Translations under genes and position numbers: made by a program | Shown here: in pieces, positions 21,071-22,838 of the stretch | Position numbering within the stretch: position 1 is the first letter of the stretch | Layout of the letters: the number at the start of each line of letters is the position of its first letter | Notes under the pieces: model-generated | Database searches by the model: none | What the model was told of the DNA's origin: nothing | The model's input: only the letters and a program-made list of their open reading frames with translations | DNA from: an uncultured Sutterella sp. | GTDB taxonomy: Bacteria > Pseudomonadota > Gammaproteobacteria > Burkholderiales > Burkholderiaceae_F | Length of the DNA: 22,838 bases | Reading direction: 5' to 3' | NCBI GenBank assembly: GCA_900546995.1 | Contig: URFF01000023.1 | Coordinates: 1-22,838, forward strand

Positions 21071-22838
21071 ATGAGTAAACGTATTGTCAGTCTTATCGGT
21101 AATCCGAATTGCGGTAAGACCACACTGTTTAATGCATTGACCGGTTCCAAACAACGCGTTGGCAACTGGCCGGGCGTCACCGTGGATAAAAAGACGGGGG
21201 ACCTCAGTATTGAGAACCATGACATTGAACTCGTTGACTTACCGGGTATTTACTCGGTCACGCCGACCTCGGTTGCGGGGGAAGACGAAATCGTCGCCCG
21301 CGACTATTTATTGTCCGGCCAAAGCGAAATGGTTATCAACATCGTTGATGCGGCTAACCTCGAGCGCAACCTCTACCTCACCACCCAATTGCTCGAATTG
21401 AATATCCCAATGGTGGTTGTGGTCAATATGCTTGACATTGCCAAACAGCATAAGATTCGCCTTGATCTAGATTTATTACAGGAAAAATTAGGCTGCCCGG
21501 TGGTCGGTATCATCGCCTCTCGCGACAAAGGCATCAAAGAGCTTAAAAAACTCGTTGCCAAGATGCTTGATCGCCCGTTTAAGCCCGCTCACAAAACCAC
21601 GTTTGATGCAACGCTTTCTCGAGCAATTTCTGAAATCACCGACATTTTGGCGAGAGTCGATCAAAAGCGCGCTCCGTGGTTTGCCACACAATTTTTGGAA
21701 CAGGCGCCGGGTTTGGATGACAAATTCCCGGGGGCTGATCTTAAGCGCATCAATCAAATTGTTGAACACACCACACAGGCTTATAACGGCGACGCAGATA
21801 TCGCGATCGCAAACGCCCGCTACGAATTCGTGGCCCAAGTGGTTGAAAAAGCGCTCGTTCACGAAGGAGATGCCACGGGCACGCTTACCGATCGTATTGA
21901 CCGCGTCGTGCTTAATCGCTGGATGGGGCTACCCATTTTCCTTCTCATCATGTACGTGATGTTCCTTTTCACGCAAAATTTGGGCGCCGCGTTCATTGAC
22001 TTCTTTGATATTTTGATTGGCGGCATCTTCGTTGACGGCCTAGGCGAATTGCTTTCCGGCATCGGCTGCCCCGAATGGCTCACCGTTTTTCTCTCTAACG
22101 GCATTGGCGGTGGTTTGCAAACCATCTCAACCTTCATTCCGGTTGTCTTCTTCATGTTCTTGTTCCTTGCCGTGTTGGAAGAATCCGGTTACATGGCCCG
22201 AGCCGCTTTTGTGATGGACCGTTTAATGCGATACCTCGGTTTGCCGGGTAAGGCCTTCGTCCCGTTGATTGTCGGCTTCGGTTGCAACGTGCCAGCAATT
22301 ATGGCAACGCGCACGATGGATCGGGCAAGCGACCGTATCATCACCGTGATGATGGCTCCGTTCATGAGCTGCGGCGCCCGCTTACCGGTTTACGTGTTGT
22401 TTGCCACCGCGTTTTTCCCGACAAACGGCCAAAACCTCGTTTTCGGCCTTTATATCATCGGGATCATCGCGGCCATTGTCACGGGCTTCCTTTTAAAGCG
22501 AACCGCCCTTCCGGGTGCCGCGGGCGCCTTCGTGATGGAAATTCCGCCTTATCACATCCCGACCTTAAAAGGCGTGATGATCCGCACCTGGGATCGCGTG
22601 CGGACCTTTATGTTCCGCGCCGGTAAGGTGATTGTGGTGATCGTTGCCTGCTTGTCGTTCTTGAATTCCATGGGCACCGACGGCTCCTTCGGTAACGAAG
22701 ACAGTGAAAAGTCCGTGTTGTCGCAAATCGGTCAAACGATCGTTCCGATCTTCGAGCCGATGGGTGTTCAAGAAGAAAACTGGCCGGCCGCTGTCGGCAT
22801 CTTCACCGGCATCTTCGCAAAAGAAGCTGTGGTGGGCA
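21071..22838 (+). CDS. feoB: Ferrous iron transporter FeoB (3' end outside the window)
   Basis: Inner-membrane Fe2+ transporter with an N-terminal GTPase. The 589 codons present include the G domain: G1 GNPNCGKT (residues 10-17), G2 region VGNWPGVTV (30-38), G3 DLPG (56-59), G4 NMLD (119-122) and a G5-like IIASRDKG. A helical GDI region and the membrane domain follow. Both Gate motifs are intact: GFGCNVPAIMATR and APFMSCGARLPVY, whose cysteines are implicated in iron passage. The reading frame is open to the window end; FeoB proteins are usually about 620-790 residues, so only the C-terminus is missing. AAAGGA about 10 bases before the ATG supports the start. It is last of the visible feoA-feoA-feoB set; what follows lies outside the window. 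Confidence 0.97.
   Translation, partial: MSKRIVSLIGNPNCGKTTLFNALTGSKQRVGNWPGVTVDKKTGDLSIENHDIELVDLPGIYSVTPTSVAGEDEIVARDYLLSGQSEMVINIVDAANLERNLYLTTQLLELNIPMVVVVNMLDIAKQHKIRLDLDLLQEKLGCPVVGIIASRDKGIKELKKLVAKMLDRPFKPAHKTTFDATLSRAISEITDILARVDQKRAPWFATQFLEQAPGLDDKFPGADLKRINQIVEHTTQAYNGDADIAIANARYEFVAQVVEKALVHEGDATGTLTDRIDRVVLNRWMGLPIFLLIMYVMFLFTQNLGAAFIDFFDILIGGIFVDGLGELLSGIGCPEWLTVFLSNGIGGGLQTISTFIPVVFFMFLFLAVLEESGYMARAAFVMDRLMRYLGLPGKAFVPLIVGFGCNVPAIMATRTMDRASDRIITVMMAPFMSCGARLPVYVLFATAFFPTNGQNLVFGLYIIGIIAAIVTGFLLKRTALPGAAGAFVMEIPPYHIPTLKGVMIRTWDRVRTFMFRAGKVIVVIVACLSFLNSMGTDGSFGNEDSEKSVLSQIGQTIVPIFEPMGVQEENWPAAVGIFTGIFAKEAVVG

Noticed and set aside
1..22838. CRISPR arrays, tRNA or rRNA genes, transposases, integrases, toxin-antitoxin pairs
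   Set aside because: No regularly spaced direct repeats, RNA-gene signatures or corresponding protein motifs were recognised on either strand by reading.

Overview
The window looks like a chromosomal segment of a Gram-negative betaproteobacterium, most likely order Burkholderiales and possibly a gut-type Sutterellaceae relative. The evidence is a MurE-MurF fusion like the one known from Bordetella, an OmpC-like trimeric porin whose mature end begins ASVELYG, the meso-DAP signature DNPR in MurE, and a moderate G+C content. The family-level placement is inference; the class-level placement is firmer.

Region 1 (1-12109, minus strand) is most of the division and cell wall (dcw) operon. In transcription order it reads mraZ, rsmH, ftsL, ftsI, murE-murF (one fused gene), mraY, murD, ftsW, murG, murC (cut by the window edge). 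Stops and starts overlap or lie within about 20 bp almost throughout, so it is one translationally coupled transcript. Its products make UDP-MurNAc-pentapeptide (MurC, MurD, MurE-MurF), lipid I (MraY) and lipid II (MurG), and polymerise and crosslink septal peptidoglycan (FtsW, FtsI, with FtsL in the divisome). The control region (12110-12240) is legible: a sigma70-type promoter with a 17-bp spacer, a 16-bp perfect palindrome on its -10, 10-bp-periodic repeats resembling a MraZ operator, and a terminator-like hairpin before mraZ.

Region 2 (12241-14060) holds one plus-strand gene for a predicted AAA-ATPase/PD-(D/E)XK nuclease-like protein of unknown role. It looks more A+T-rich than its surroundings, has its own promoter with a palindrome in the spacer, and resembles a laterally acquired cargo gene.

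Region 3 (14015-18945) contains a minus-strand single-chain ADP-forming acyl-CoA synthetase with a clear intrinsic terminator. Two plus-strand genes follow: an exported hormone-sensitive-lipase-type esterase with its own terminator, and a MscS-family channel.

Region 4 (18968-22838) looks like an iron-uptake locus: a minus-strand outer-membrane porin divergent from feoA-feoA-feoB (feoB runs off the window). The intergenic region carries a Fur-box-like palindrome just upstream of the porin, a second Fur-like match on the feo side and several other inverted repeats. The reading is that porin and ferrous-iron transporter are co-regulated by iron.

No tRNA, rRNA, CRISPR array, insertion sequence or prophage was recognised. 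Most of the window is conserved housekeeping. The least explained elements are the orphan ATPase/nuclease gene, the mraZ leader hairpin, and the palindrome-rich porin/feo regulatory region.
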